64,000 nucleotides of DNA. Source: JBGSTR01 sp963707135 (GTDB lineage: Bacteria; Pseudomonadota; Gammaproteobacteria; Chromatiales; Chromatiaceae). The DNA lies in NCBI GenBank assembly GCA_963707135.1, contig CAVPOY010000017.1:1-64000 (forward strand). Reading direction: 5' to 3'. Numbering within the stretch: position 1 is the stretch's first letter; each line of letters begins with the position of its first letter. Made by a program: the position numbers and the translations under genes. Below the pieces are notes generated by a model. It was not told the DNA's origin and made no database searches. It saw only the letters and a list, made by a program, of their open reading frames with translations. Below, piece by piece: positions 53,058-61,698 of this stretch.

Positions 53058-54791
53058 CTAGGCTGGCGATTGCAGGTGCTCCAGAATCAGTTGGGGCGCG
53101 CGCACGCCCCGGTACTCGTTCACGTCCAGCCGGTAGGCCAGGCGGACCTGGCCGGCCGCCTCGGTGAGCCGTTCGCCGAGGTTGAAGCCGATGGCGTCGA
53201 GCGGTACGCCCTCGGGCGTGCCGACCCGAAGCTTGAGGTGCCGCTCGCCGACCAGGCGCGCCTCGAGCACCTCGAAGGCCCCGTCGAACAGGGGCTCAGA
53301 GAATCCCTTTCCCCAGGGACCGCCGAAGCGCAGGGCCTCGGCGGTCTCGAGCGTCATGAGCGGCGCCGGCAACTCGCCGTCGGAAAGGATCTCCCGCACG
53401 GCCGGGGCGTCGCCGACCTGATCGCGAACCGCTTGCGCGAACGCCTCGCGAAAGGCGCCGAGTGCCTCGGCCCGCAGGCTGAGCCCCGCCGCCATCGCAT
53501 GTCCGCCGAAGCGCTCGATCAGTCCGGGGCAGCGGCGGTCGACGGCCTCTATCAAATCGCGGATGTGAAGCCCGTCGATCGACCGCGCCGAGCCTCGCAA
53601 CAGACCGTCGCCGGCCTCCGCGAAGGCGATCACGGGCCGATGATAGCGCTCGCGGATACGGGCGGCGACGATCCCCGAAACCCCCTGGTGCCAGCCCTCG
53701 CCGAACAGGCAAAGCCCCGGCGGCAGGCCGTCGCCGTCGAGCGCGAGACCGTCGACGACGGCCTCGGCCTCCTCGCGCATGCCGCCCTCGATCTCCCGCC
53801 TGCGGCGGTTCAGCTCATCGAGCTGCCGCGCCAGCTCCAGCGCCCGCTCCGGGTCGTCGCTCAGCAGGCACTCGACGCCGATGGACATCTCCTCTATGCG
53901 CCCCGCGGCATTGAGGCGGGGGCCGGCGAAGAAGGCCAGATCCGTCGCGGTCGCCCGAGCGGGGTCCCGCCCCGCTACCTGGAGCAGCGCCCGGATGCCG
54001 GGTCGGCAGCGCCCGGCGCGGATTCGACGCAACCCCTGATCCACCAGGATGCGATTGTTGCGGTCCAGAGTGACCACGTCCGCGACCGTACCCAACGCGA
54101 CCAGGTCCAGCAGCCCGGCCAGGTTCGGCTCCGGTCGGGCCGGCAGGAACCAGCCCGTATCGCGCAACCGCGACCGCAGGGCCGCGAGCAGATAGAAGAC
54201 CACGCCGACACCGGCCAGGTGCTTGCTCGGAAAGGGGCATCCGGGCTGGTTCGGGTTGACGATGGCGGCCGCGTCCGGCAGGCGTTCACCGGGCAGATGG
54301 TGGTCGGTGACCAGGACGGGAATGCCAAGCTCATTGGCCCGCGCCACCCCGCCGACACTGGAGACCCCGTTGTCGACCGTGACGATCAATCCGGGCCCGT
54401 TGCCGGCGGCGGCATCGACGACCGCCGGGCTGAGCCCGTAACCGAAGGCGAAGCGGCTGGGCACCAGGTAGGAGACGCGGGCCGCCCCAAGCGCGCGCAG
54501 CCCAAGAACGGCGAGCGCGCTGCCAGTGGCGCCGTCCGCGTCGTAATCGCCGACCACCAGGATCGAGCGTCCGGCCTGAATCGTCTCGAAAAGCAGGTCG
54601 ACGGCCGGCCCGATTCCGAGCAGCGACTGGAAGGGCGCGAGCCCGCCCAGTCCGAGACCCGTCTCGGACCAGTCCTCTCCGCGTCGGGCGTAGATCTCGC
54701 GCAGCAGGTCGCCGGGCGTGGCAGGCCGCCAGGCGCCCGGTCCTGTCGGCGACCCCCCCGCTCCCATGCGGCGAATTCGGACGGGCGTCAT
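53058..54791 (-). CDS. recJ: Single-stranded-DNA-specific exonuclease RecJ
   Basis: 5'-3' ssDNA exonuclease in RecF-pathway recombination and mismatch repair. 577 residues. DHH-superfamily motifs: GDYDADGATG (D82-D86), VTVDNGVSS, LVTDHHLPGE (163-165), NPNQPGCPFPSKHLAGVGV, and the DHHA1 motif GGHAMAAG. C-terminal OB-like domain as in RecJ. Directly upstream of darP, almost overlapping. Confidence 0.96.
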   Translation of the reverse strand: MTPVRIRRMGAGGSPTGPGAWRPATPGDLLREIYARRGEDWSETGLGLGGLAPFQSLLGIGPAVDLLFETIQAGRSILVVGDYDADGATGSALAVLGLRALGAARVSYLVPSRFAFGYGLSPAVVDAAAGNGPGLIVTVDNGVSSVGGVARANELGIPVLVTDHHLPGERLPDAAAIVNPNQPGCPFPSKHLAGVGVVFYLLAALRSRLRDTGWFLPARPEPNLAGLLDLVALGTVADVVTLDRNNRILVDQGLRRIRAGRCRPGIRALLQVAGRDPARATATDLAFFAGPRLNAAGRIEEMSIGVECLLSDDPERALELARQLDELNRRRREIEGGMREEAEAVVDGLALDGDGLPPGLCLFGEGWHQGVSGIVAARIRERYHRPVIAFAEAGDGLLRGSARSIDGLHIRDLIEAVDRRCPGLIERFGGHAMAAGLSLRAEALGAFREAFAQAVRDQVGDAPAVREILSDGELPAPLMTLETAEALRFGGPWGKGFSEPLFDGAFEVLEARLVGERHLKLRVGTPEGVPLDAIGFNLGERLTEAAGQVRLAYRLDVNEYRGVRAPQLILEHLQSPA

Positions 54792-55050
54792 CGCGCGCGC
54801 CCAGGCATCTCGATCATTTCGGCTCTGCCCATTTCGCGCCGCAGGTTACCACGCTGCCCCTCTCGGTTGGTCGTTCGTCTGGCCAAGCCCCTTCACCCGC
54901 GCGCCACGCACGACCGCCGGGCATATATGGCCGACGGGATGCAGGCCAACTTGCGTAACTGATCTTGGCAAGGCGGGCTCGAATGGGCCAGACTGGGCGT
55001 GCAGACCGCATGCCTTAAAGCGGTCCCGGACGCTAAGCGGGGACGAGCAT

Positions 55051-55521
55051 TTGAACGGATCGGAGCAGCCGGCCGCGGTGACGGACAACCGGGAACTGCC
55101 GGATCGGCGAGCCTTCACCTGGAGAACGGTCCTCCACGGATTCCTGCGGTCCAGGCGTCGAGGTACGCGCCGGAGCTCCGAGGATCCGCCGGTCTTCACC
55201 GACTGGCACCACCCCTGGCTCTTTTTCCTCGCGACCGGAACCATGCTCCTGAGCTGCGCCGACGCATTCTTCACGCTGCGGCTTCTGGAGCGCGGCTTCT
55301 ACGAGGCGAACCCGATCATGGCCGCGGCGATCGCCGAGGGGGTCCAGTTCTTCGCGGTCTGGAAAATGCTGCTGACGGGTCTCGGCGTACTCTCCCTGGT
55401 ATATCTGTCGCGGTCGCGCTTCCTGAACCGTATGCGCACCGGCCTCTTCCTGACGGCGTTCTTCAGCTTCTACGCCTGCCTTGTCTGTTACGAGTTCCTC
55501 TGGCTCATCCGCGAGATCTAG
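55051..55521 (+). CDS. DUF5658-like small membrane protein
   Basis: 156 residues from TTG 55051 (GGGGA seven bases upstream); GTG 55078 (VTDNRELPDRRAF) is an alternative start. A charged N-terminal third is followed by three membrane segments: PWLFFLATGTMLLSCADAFFTL, FFAVWKMLLTGLGVLSLVYL and GLFLTAFFSFYACLVCYEFLWLI. The motif ADAFFTLRLLERGFYEANPIMA resembles DUF5658 proteins (D..T...L..G..E.NP). Function unknown. Divergent from recJ. Confidence 0.75.
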   Translation: MNGSEQPAAVTDNRELPDRRAFTWRTVLHGFLRSRRRGTRRSSEDPPVFTDWHHPWLFFLATGTMLLSCADAFFTLRLLERGFYEANPIMAAAIAEGVQFFAVWKMLLTGLGVLSLVYLSRSRFLNRMRTGLFLTAFFSFYACLVCYEFLWLIREI

Positions 55522-55572
55522 CGCCGCGCACACCTTCGCCGCGGGATTTCGCGGAGGCATAGCCGCTCCCAA

Positions 55573-55633
55573 GGAGAGGCTGAACAAAAGCCATCCTGGC
55601 CCGGACGGGAAACCCGATAGATCAGCGTCTCCC
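55573..55633 (-). repeat. Dispersed structured repeat, internally deleted copy C
   Basis: 61 bases that join the two termini of the family without the middle. On the minus strand it reads GGGAGACGCTGATC, then TTTCCCGTCCGGGCCAGGATGGC, directly followed by the right end TTTTGTTCAGCCTCTCC. It overlaps the stop codon of the exonuclease gene (55633-55635) by one base. It shows that the two ends can persist without the centre. Confidence 0.75.
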
Positions 55634-56916
55634 TATACCGCCGCGGCAGGAGCAGGGACGTTCGCGTTACATCCGCCGCGGCTCGCCAGCCTGCGCCTCA
55701 AACGTCCGCAGCGCCGCTCCCGCTCCGGGCCGGCCGGCAGGCGTTCCGCGGTGCTCAACGCGAGCGCCAGATTGCCCGAGCGGTGCTCATGGAAGCTGGC
55801 CAGCGCGGTCCGTGCCTCGGCCTCCCCGTCAGCCTCCAGCGCCTCCCAGATCCGCACCGCCTGTAGCCAGTCGCCGCGCCGCCGATAGAGCCGCGCCAGA
55901 TCGAGCAGGCCCGCGGGCTCGAGCCGACACCGGTTCCCCGCGAGGATCGCCAGCGCGCGCGCAGGGTCGCCAGCCGCGAGATGCGCCGCGGCGACCGAGC
56001 GGCAGTCCGCGCCGAAAACGGCCGGCTCCCGGTAGATACGCTCCAACCGCGGGATCAGGCCCGCCAGGGACAACAGGTCCCAGCGATTATGGCGCAGGAC
56101 GCCCGCCAGCGGGTCCATCTCCCCGGCTCGCAGCCAGCGCAGCCAGGCCTCCGGCGCGGCCGATCCGGGCAGGTCCCCGCGGCGGACGAATCCGAGCAGC
56201 CTGGCCTCGGCGGTGGCCAGACGGCAGTCGGGCCAGGGGCGCGCGAATGCCCGACGTATCGGGGCCAGCAGATCCAGGTGCCGGCGGCCGACGAACGGGT
56301 CCGGCTGTCCGGCGAGGCGAAAACGGGTCGCCAGCAACGGCACATCGAACGCACGTCCGTTGTAGCTGATGAGCAGATCGGTCCCGGCGAGCTCGGCCCC
56401 GACCCGTTGCAGATACACGGGCTCGGCGTCGAGTCGCGTCAGCAGATACTGGCGCAGCAACCAGCCGTCGCCGACCGACCGCAGCAGCCCCGTCACGAAG
56501 GCCCAGGTCCCGGTCCCGCCCGCGAGTCCGCTGGTCTCGGTATCCAGACACAGCCAGCTGGCCGCGGCGCCATCCGCGCCCTGCGCTTGGGCCGCGGGGT
56601 CCGTATGCAGGCCGGGCAGGAGCGGCAGCGACCCGGAAGCGGCGGCCGCGGGCCCGGAGCCGAGGGTCACGCGGCCGTGACGCGCACGTCCGGCCAGACG
56701 CCGCTCCAACCGGAGCACGCCGGGTGCCAGCTCCTCCGCGCCGAGTGTCCCGGCGAGTGCCGCCGGATCCGGACGTGCGCCGCCGGTCGCGTACGCGCGC
56801 CGGGCCGACAGGCGCTCGATCCGGCTCGCGAGCGAGCTCGACGGGTCTTTTGGGGCTTCCGCCACGCCGGCGCCCGATTGCCCGCGCAGCCGCTTCAGCC
56901 GGTCTCCCAGATTCAT
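55633..56916 (-). CDS. mrfB: RNase H-like exonuclease, MrfB/YprB-like
   Basis: Start at MNLGDRLKRLRGQSG (ATG 56916 overlaps the helicase stop, ATGA), 427 residues. The exonuclease domain (about 120-310) has SWLCLDTETSGLAGGTGTW (catalytic D/E), ISYNGRAFDVPLL and HNRWDLLSLA, consistent with a DEDD-type active site. A C-terminal TPR-like region follows (about 330-420). Partner MrfA/MrfB proteins of Bacillus repair mitomycin C damage. The C-terminal end abuts repeat copy C. Confidence 0.85.
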   Translation of the reverse strand: MNLGDRLKRLRGQSGAGVAEAPKDPSSSLASRIERLSARRAYATGGARPDPAALAGTLGAEELAPGVLRLERRLAGRARHGRVTLGSGPAAAASGSLPLLPGLHTDPAAQAQGADGAAASWLCLDTETSGLAGGTGTWAFVTGLLRSVGDGWLLRQYLLTRLDAEPVYLQRVGAELAGTDLLISYNGRAFDVPLLATRFRLAGQPDPFVGRRHLDLLAPIRRAFARPWPDCRLATAEARLLGFVRRGDLPGSAAPEAWLRWLRAGEMDPLAGVLRHNRWDLLSLAGLIPRLERIYREPAVFGADCRSVAAAHLAAGDPARALAILAGNRCRLEPAGLLDLARLYRRRGDWLQAVRIWEALEADGEAEARTALASFHEHRSGNLALALSTAERLPAGPERERRCGRLRRRLASRGGCNANVPAPAAAV

Positions 56917-59303
56917 CGATCCGCCGCGGAGAGCAGTTCCAGAACCGACAGCGCGGCCTGCTTGGGTGAGCACGGCCGCTCCTCGTCGCCGGCCAGCACC
57001 GGCCCGACACAGGCCGGACAGCCCACATTGCAGCCGCAACCGGACACCAGATCCCGAGCGTCCAGGACGAGTCGCTCCGCGGCGTCGAACAGCGGCGCGG
57101 ATAGCCCGACACCGCCCGGGTAGTTGTCGTAGAGAAACAGGGACGGCTCGAAACGCTGGTCCCCGGCGTCCTCCAACTCAACATTATCCGGCCCGCGGAT
57201 CTGTCCCCGGCCGGCGGCGCCGACGACGGCGAACCAGGTGCCCTGCCCGTCGCCGACCGCGCGGCCCAAGTCGCCAAGCTCGGCCATCGCGCGCAGTACG
57301 GCGACATGGTGCAGGGCATAGGCGGCGCCGAGAAAGCCCTCGATGGCCTGCTGTCGGTCCGGCAGGGCCGCGTCCAGCCGATCGGGCCGCGCCTGCCACC
57401 ACACGGCGGTGGTGTGCATCTCCTGGTCAGGCAGGTCGATGTTGCCGTAGCCCACGTTGTCGTGGCTGTAGTAGCGGATCTTCTTGTAGCCGGGGTAGCG
57501 CCGGACCAGGTGCACCTCGCCGTGAGCGGCGACCCCGTTTCCACCGGCACGGCCCTCGAAGCGGTCGAGTATCTTCAGCCGCGTGTAGTCGATGGCGTCG
57601 GTGTAGTAGTCGGCGCGCGTGCGGGTGACGTAGGCCTTGCGGCCGGTCCAGTCGAGCCGCTCGACCTGATAGGGCTGGGACTGGATCATGTAGATCGCAC
57701 CCACGTAGAGGGTGCCGGGAACGCTGGTGAAGTCCACCTCGGCGATGATGGTAGACGCCCCGCCGGTGGTATCGATGACGACGAAGTTTCCCTCGGCCAC
57801 CGAGCGCAGCGAGACCGCGTTGGCCGGGTAGCTGTCGGCGACCCAATACCATCGGTCCCCCTGGCGCTGAAGCAGGCCCTCGTCGCGCAAATAGCCGAGC
57901 ATCTCCGACAGGTCCTCGCCGCCGAAGGTCTCGCCGTCGCGGAAAGGCAGCTCAAATGCCGCGCAGCGCACATGGTCCAGCAGAATCAGCAGTTGGTCGG
58001 GGTGGATCCGAGCGTGCTCCGGCGAGGCGCCGAAGAAGAACTCCGGGTGACGGACCAGGTACTGATCGAGCGGGTCGCTGGTCGCCACCAGCACACCGAG
58101 TGAGGGGCGCAGCCTTCGCCCGGCCCGCCCCAGCCGTTGCCAGGTCGCCGCCACCGTACCCGGATAACCGTTCAGGATCGCGACGTCCAGCGCCCCGATG
58201 TCGACCCCGAGCTCCAGTGCCGAGGTGCTGACGACCAGGTCCACATTACCCGTGCGCATGGATTGCTCCGCGCGGCGGCGCTCACTGGGCAGATAGCCGC
58301 CCCGGTAGGCCAGGACGCGCGGCGCGCGGCGCGGATCGCGGTCGAACACGTCCTTCAGGTACTTGGTGATGACCTCGACCATCAGCCGGGAACGCGCGAA
58401 CACGATGCCCTTTAGACCGGTCTTGGCAGCCATCCGGGCGATGCGCGTCGTCTGCGAGCGCGCCGAGGCACGGATGCCGAGGTCCGGATTGATCACCGGG
58501 GGGTTCCAGAGCAGCAGGTGACGCTCGCCCCGTGGGGCACCGCTCTCGGTGACCGCCCGAACGGACATTCCGCACAGCCGCTCGGCGAGCTCCGCCGGAT
58601 TGGCGATCGTCGCCGAGGCGAAGATAAAGACCGGATCGACGCCGTAGAAGCGACAGACGCGCCGAAGGCGCCTGAAGACATTGGCGACATGCGAACCGAA
58701 CACGCCGCGGTAGCCGTGCAGCTCGTCGACGACAACATAGGCCAGCCCCTCGAAGAACTGGGCCCACTTGGTGTGGTGGGGCAGGATCGCCTGGTGCAGC
58801 ATGTCCGGGTTGCTGAGGACGATGTCGCCGCGCGTGCGCACCGCCTTGCGCGCATCGCCGGGGGTGTCGCCGTCGAAGGTGTAGGCCCGGATGCCGAGCC
58901 CCCCGGCCTGGTTCAACGCCGTCAGCTCGGCCACCTGGTCCTGGGCCAGGGCCTTGGTCGGAAAGAGATAAAGGGCCTTCGCGCCCAGGCTCAGCGTCGC
59001 ATCGAGCACCGGCAGGTTGTAACAGAGGGTCTTGCCGGACGCGGTCGGTGTCGCCACGACCACCGATTGACCGGAGCGCGCCAGGTCCACGGCCTCGCGC
59101 TGGTGCGAGTAGAGCGATTCGACCCCGTGGCACTTCAGCGCGTCGAGCAGCGCCGGATGCAGGTCCGGGGGGTGCTCACACGGGTTCGCCGGTATCGCCG
59201 GCTGAACCTGTCGGCCGCTGATCCGCGCGCCGTGGCGATGCACCAGCCGCCGGATCAGCCGGGCGACGGCATCGTCCCGATCGATTGTTTCCTGAACGCC
59301 CAT
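56913..59303 (-). CDS. mrfA: DEAD/DEAH-box helicase with DUF1998, MrfA/YprA-like
   Basis: 796-residue superfamily-2 helicase. Walker A is VVATPTASGKTLCYNLP, motif II is VVVDELHGYRG (DELH), and motif VI is WQRLGRAGRRL. The C-terminal DUF1998 region includes a four-cysteine cluster, SGCGCNVGCPACVGPV, probably binding zinc. Translationally coupled to the exonuclease gene. The Bacillus homologue works with MrfB in a UvrA-independent repair pathway for mitomycin C lesions; the same role is inferred here. Confidence 0.9.
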   Translation of the reverse strand: MGVQETIDRDDAVARLIRRLVHRHGARISGRQVQPAIPANPCEHPPDLHPALLDALKCHGVESLYSHQREAVDLARSGQSVVVATPTASGKTLCYNLPVLDATLSLGAKALYLFPTKALAQDQVAELTALNQAGGLGIRAYTFDGDTPGDARKAVRTRGDIVLSNPDMLHQAILPHHTKWAQFFEGLAYVVVDELHGYRGVFGSHVANVFRRLRRVCRFYGVDPVFIFASATIANPAELAERLCGMSVRAVTESGAPRGERHLLLWNPPVINPDLGIRASARSQTTRIARMAAKTGLKGIVFARSRLMVEVITKYLKDVFDRDPRRAPRVLAYRGGYLPSERRRAEQSMRTGNVDLVVSTSALELGVDIGALDVAILNGYPGTVAATWQRLGRAGRRLRPSLGVLVATSDPLDQYLVRHPEFFFGASPEHARIHPDQLLILLDHVRCAAFELPFRDGETFGGEDLSEMLGYLRDEGLLQRQGDRWYWVADSYPANAVSLRSVAEGNFVVIDTTGGASTIIAEVDFTSVPGTLYVGAIYMIQSQPYQVERLDWTGRKAYVTRTRADYYTDAIDYTRLKILDRFEGRAGGNGVAAHGEVHLVRRYPGYKKIRYYSHDNVGYGNIDLPDQEMHTTAVWWQARPDRLDAALPDRQQAIEGFLGAAYALHHVAVLRAMAELGDLGRAVGDGQGTWFAVVGAAGRGQIRGPDNVELEDAGDQRFEPSLFLYDNYPGGVGLSAPLFDAAERLVLDARDLVSGCGCNVGCPACVGPVLAGDEERPCSPKQAALSVLELLSAADR

Positions 59304-59458
59304 GAGGCCCCCTCGGCCGCGACTGGTTCCGCCAGCCTAGCGGACCGGGGGCTCAATCCGTGAGTCCGCCCCAGGAAAGCCCGCTGGTCGAGCCGACGAG
59401 AATCCGGGGCGCCGAGTCGCCTACAATGCCCGCCCTAGTCAACGAGGCGAGAGAGCAG

Positions 59459-60451
59459 ATGGCGAAATATCAGGTTTACGGGATCGGCAACGCGCTGGTG
59501 GACATGGAGTACGAGGTCGAGCCCTCGGACCTGGAGGCCCTGCGCATCGACAAGGGCGTAATGACACTGGTCGACGAGGCCCACCAGCTGGAGATCATGG
59601 CCCACCTCGAGGAGCGCCACCACCAGCGCGGCTCCGGCGGCTCCGCCGCGAACTCGATCATCGCCGTAAGCCAGTTCGGCGGCCGCGCCTTCTACTCCTG
59701 CAAGGTCGCCGACGACGAGCTGGGCCACTTCTACATGCGGGACCTGATCGCCGGCGGCGTCGACACCAACCATCACACCGAAAAGGAACAAGGGCATACG
59801 GGACGGTGCGTCGTGCTGGTGACGCCGGACAGCGACCGCACCATGTGCACCTTCCTCGGAATAAGCGGGGAGTTGTCTGCGAAGGAGCTGGTCGAGGACG
59901 CTCTGAGGGATTCGGACTGGTTCTACACCGAGGGCTACCTGGTAACCTCGCCGGCCGCCCGCGCCGCCTCGATCGAGGCCAAACGCATTGCCGATGCGTC
60001 GGGCGTCCGCACGGCCTTCTCGCTCTCTGACCCCAACATGGTCCGTTTCTTCAGGGACGGGCTGATGGAGATGATCGGCGCACGCGTGGATTTCCTGTTT
60101 GCGAACGAGGCCGAGGCCATGGGGATGGCCGACACCCGGGATCTGGGCACCGCCGTGGAGTACCTGAAGACCATCACCGACGAATTCGCGGTCACCCGCG
60201 GCCCGAAGGGGGCGCTGGTCTACGACGGGAGTCGGCTGATCGAGATTGCGCCAGTCCCGGTCGAGGCCGTGGACACCGTCGGCGCCGGTGACATGTTTGC
60301 GGGGGCCTTCCTGTACGCCCTATCCCAGGGTTGGGATCACCAGCGGGCCGGCGCCCTGGCGTCGGCCGCGTCGGCGAAACTGGTGACCAGCCTCGGGCCG
60401 CGCATCGCCGCGGAGGAGTCGCGGACGATTCTCCGCGGGTTTCAGCCCTGA
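59459..60451 (+). CDS. PfkB-family carbohydrate/nucleoside kinase (adenosine-kinase-like)
   Basis: Start at MAKYQVYGIGNALVDMEYEVE (330 residues). Ribokinase fold: GSGGSAANSIIAVSQFGG near the N-terminus, FANEAEAMGM, and the anion-hole/catalytic motif DTVGAGDMFAGAF with its catalytic aspartate. The substrate is often annotated as adenosine or a sugar but is not clear from sequence. Stands alone between mrfA and the small unknown gene. Confidence 0.9.
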   Translation: MAKYQVYGIGNALVDMEYEVEPSDLEALRIDKGVMTLVDEAHQLEIMAHLEERHHQRGSGGSAANSIIAVSQFGGRAFYSCKVADDELGHFYMRDLIAGGVDTNHHTEKEQGHTGRCVVLVTPDSDRTMCTFLGISGELSAKELVEDALRDSDWFYTEGYLVTSPAARAASIEAKRIADASGVRTAFSLSDPNMVRFFRDGLMEMIGARVDFLFANEAEAMGMADTRDLGTAVEYLKTITDEFAVTRGPKGALVYDGSRLIEIAPVPVEAVDTVGAGDMFAGAFLYALSQGWDHQRAGALASAASAKLVTSLGPRIAAEESRTILRGFQP

Positions 60452-60465
60452 TCGCGACCTCACGC

Positions 60466-60678
60466 TCAATGCGGTGCCGTCAGCGGCCAGCGGCGGGCGC
60501 GCCTGCGGTTCTCCCAGTTGCACAGGTCGATCAGGTCTAACGTCACGCGGGGCAGTCGAAACCCGTTGTCGAGCTCGTAAATGCCGCCGCTTTCCCAGCG
60601 GCTCGCGGCGTCATCCGCCATCAGCGGAAATCCCTGGCGACAGATTTCCCAGAATGCCTGTTGTTGAATACGGGTCAT
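60466..60678 (-). CDS. Small protein of unknown function with a perfect ribosome site
   Basis: 70 residues, MTRIQQQAFWEICRQGFPLM...GGIYELDNGFRLPRVTLDLIDLCNWENRRRARRWPL. The minus-strand leader GGAAGGAGGTAACGGCC places an extended Shine-Dalgarno seven bases before ATG 60678. Rich in aromatic residues, no signal peptide, and a basic C-terminus. Convergent with the kinase gene (15 bases). No family recognised. Confidence 0.7.
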   Translation of the reverse strand: MTRIQQQAFWEICRQGFPLMADDAASRWESGGIYELDNGFRLPRVTLDLIDLCNWENRRRARRWPLTAPH

Positions 60679-60870
60679 GGCCGTTACCTCCTTCCCGGAA
60701 TCCCTGCAGAGGCTCGGAACGCGGCTCCGGTTGGGTCGGCGATTACGAGCCCCTCGATTAGGACTCTAGCCGGTATGAACGGCGCTGACGCGCGATCTGC
60801 GATGACCGTCACAATTTCCGTGACGAGAGGGATGTCGGCAGGGCCTGGCTTCGGCGGGATGGGGAGCAGG

Positions 60871-61698
60871 TCAACCGCGCTGGCGGCAAAGTGACTCGAG
60901 CCGCTGCAGCTCTCCGTCTTCGAAGCCGGCACGCCGGCGGTCCGGCAGGTTCAGCGGGCAACGGACCTGGCCCGTCAGGTACTCGGCGAGCAGGTCGAAA
61001 TAGGCCTGCTCCGGGTCCAGACCCCGCCGGTCACAGAGGTAGCGGAACCATCGCGATCCCGCCGCCACGTGGCCTACCTCGTCTCGCAGAATGATCCGAA
61101 GGCATTCTGCCGTCCGGACATCGCCGACCTCGAGCAGCCGTTCGATCATCCCCGGAGTGACGTCGAGCCCCCTCGCCTCCAGCACGCGCGGCACCAGCGC
61201 CATGCGCACCAGTGGGTCGTGGGCGGTGACCCGGGCCATCTCCCAGAGTCCGTCATGGGCCGGGAACGCGCCGTAGTCGTAACCGAGCGAGCGCAGACGC
61301 TCGCTCATCAGCCCAAAGTGGTAGGCCTCCTCGACGGCGACCTGTACCCAGTCCGAATAGAACTCCATCGGCATGTCCCGGAAGCGCTGCACCGCATCCC
61401 AGGCCAGATTGATGGCGTTGAACTCGATATGGGCGACGGCGTGAATCAATGCAGCTCGCCCCTCGGGGCTGGTCAGCTTGCGCCGGACGAGCCGCCGGGG
61501 CGGAACCAGCTCCGGGTGCTCGGGTCTGCCTGGAACCTCGACGACCGGACCGGCGGCCGCGGGGTCCAGGCCCAAGCGGCCCTCCCGCCAGGCGGCCGCG
61601 ACATGCTCCGTGAGCTTCTGCTTCCTCGACGGGTCGGGTTCCGCGAGACAACGACCCGCCTCGTCGAGCAGGTTGCCACCCACTTCATCGCTCAGCAT
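60871..61698 (-). CDS. DUF455 ferritin-like protein
   Basis: 275 residues. The central region has the E...ExxH pattern of ferritin-like di-iron proteins: AVAHIEFNAINLAWDAVQRF, WVQVAVEEAYHFGLMSERLRSLG and LRIILRDEVGHVAAGSRWF. Members sometimes occur with tRNA-modifying or oxygenase genes; the role is unknown. Overlaps the upstream glycerate kinase gene by seven bases, so probably co-transcribed. Confidence 0.88.
   Translation of the reverse strand: MLSDEVGGNLLDEAGRCLAEPDPSRKQKLTEHVAAAWREGRLGLDPAAAGPVVEVPGRPEHPELVPPRRLVRRKLTSPEGRAALIHAVAHIEFNAINLAWDAVQRFRDMPMEFYSDWVQVAVEEAYHFGLMSERLRSLGYDYGAFPAHDGLWEMARVTAHDPLVRMALVPRVLEARGLDVTPGMIERLLEVGDVRTAECLRIILRDEVGHVAAGSRWFRYLCDRRGLDPEQAYFDLLAEYLTGQVRCPLNLPDRRRAGFEDGELQRLESLCRQRG

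Noticed and set aside
53070..54962. A 630-codon plus-strand frame antisense to recJ
   Set aside because: RecJ motifs are complete on the minus strand; the antisense product is low-complexity and unlike any protein family.
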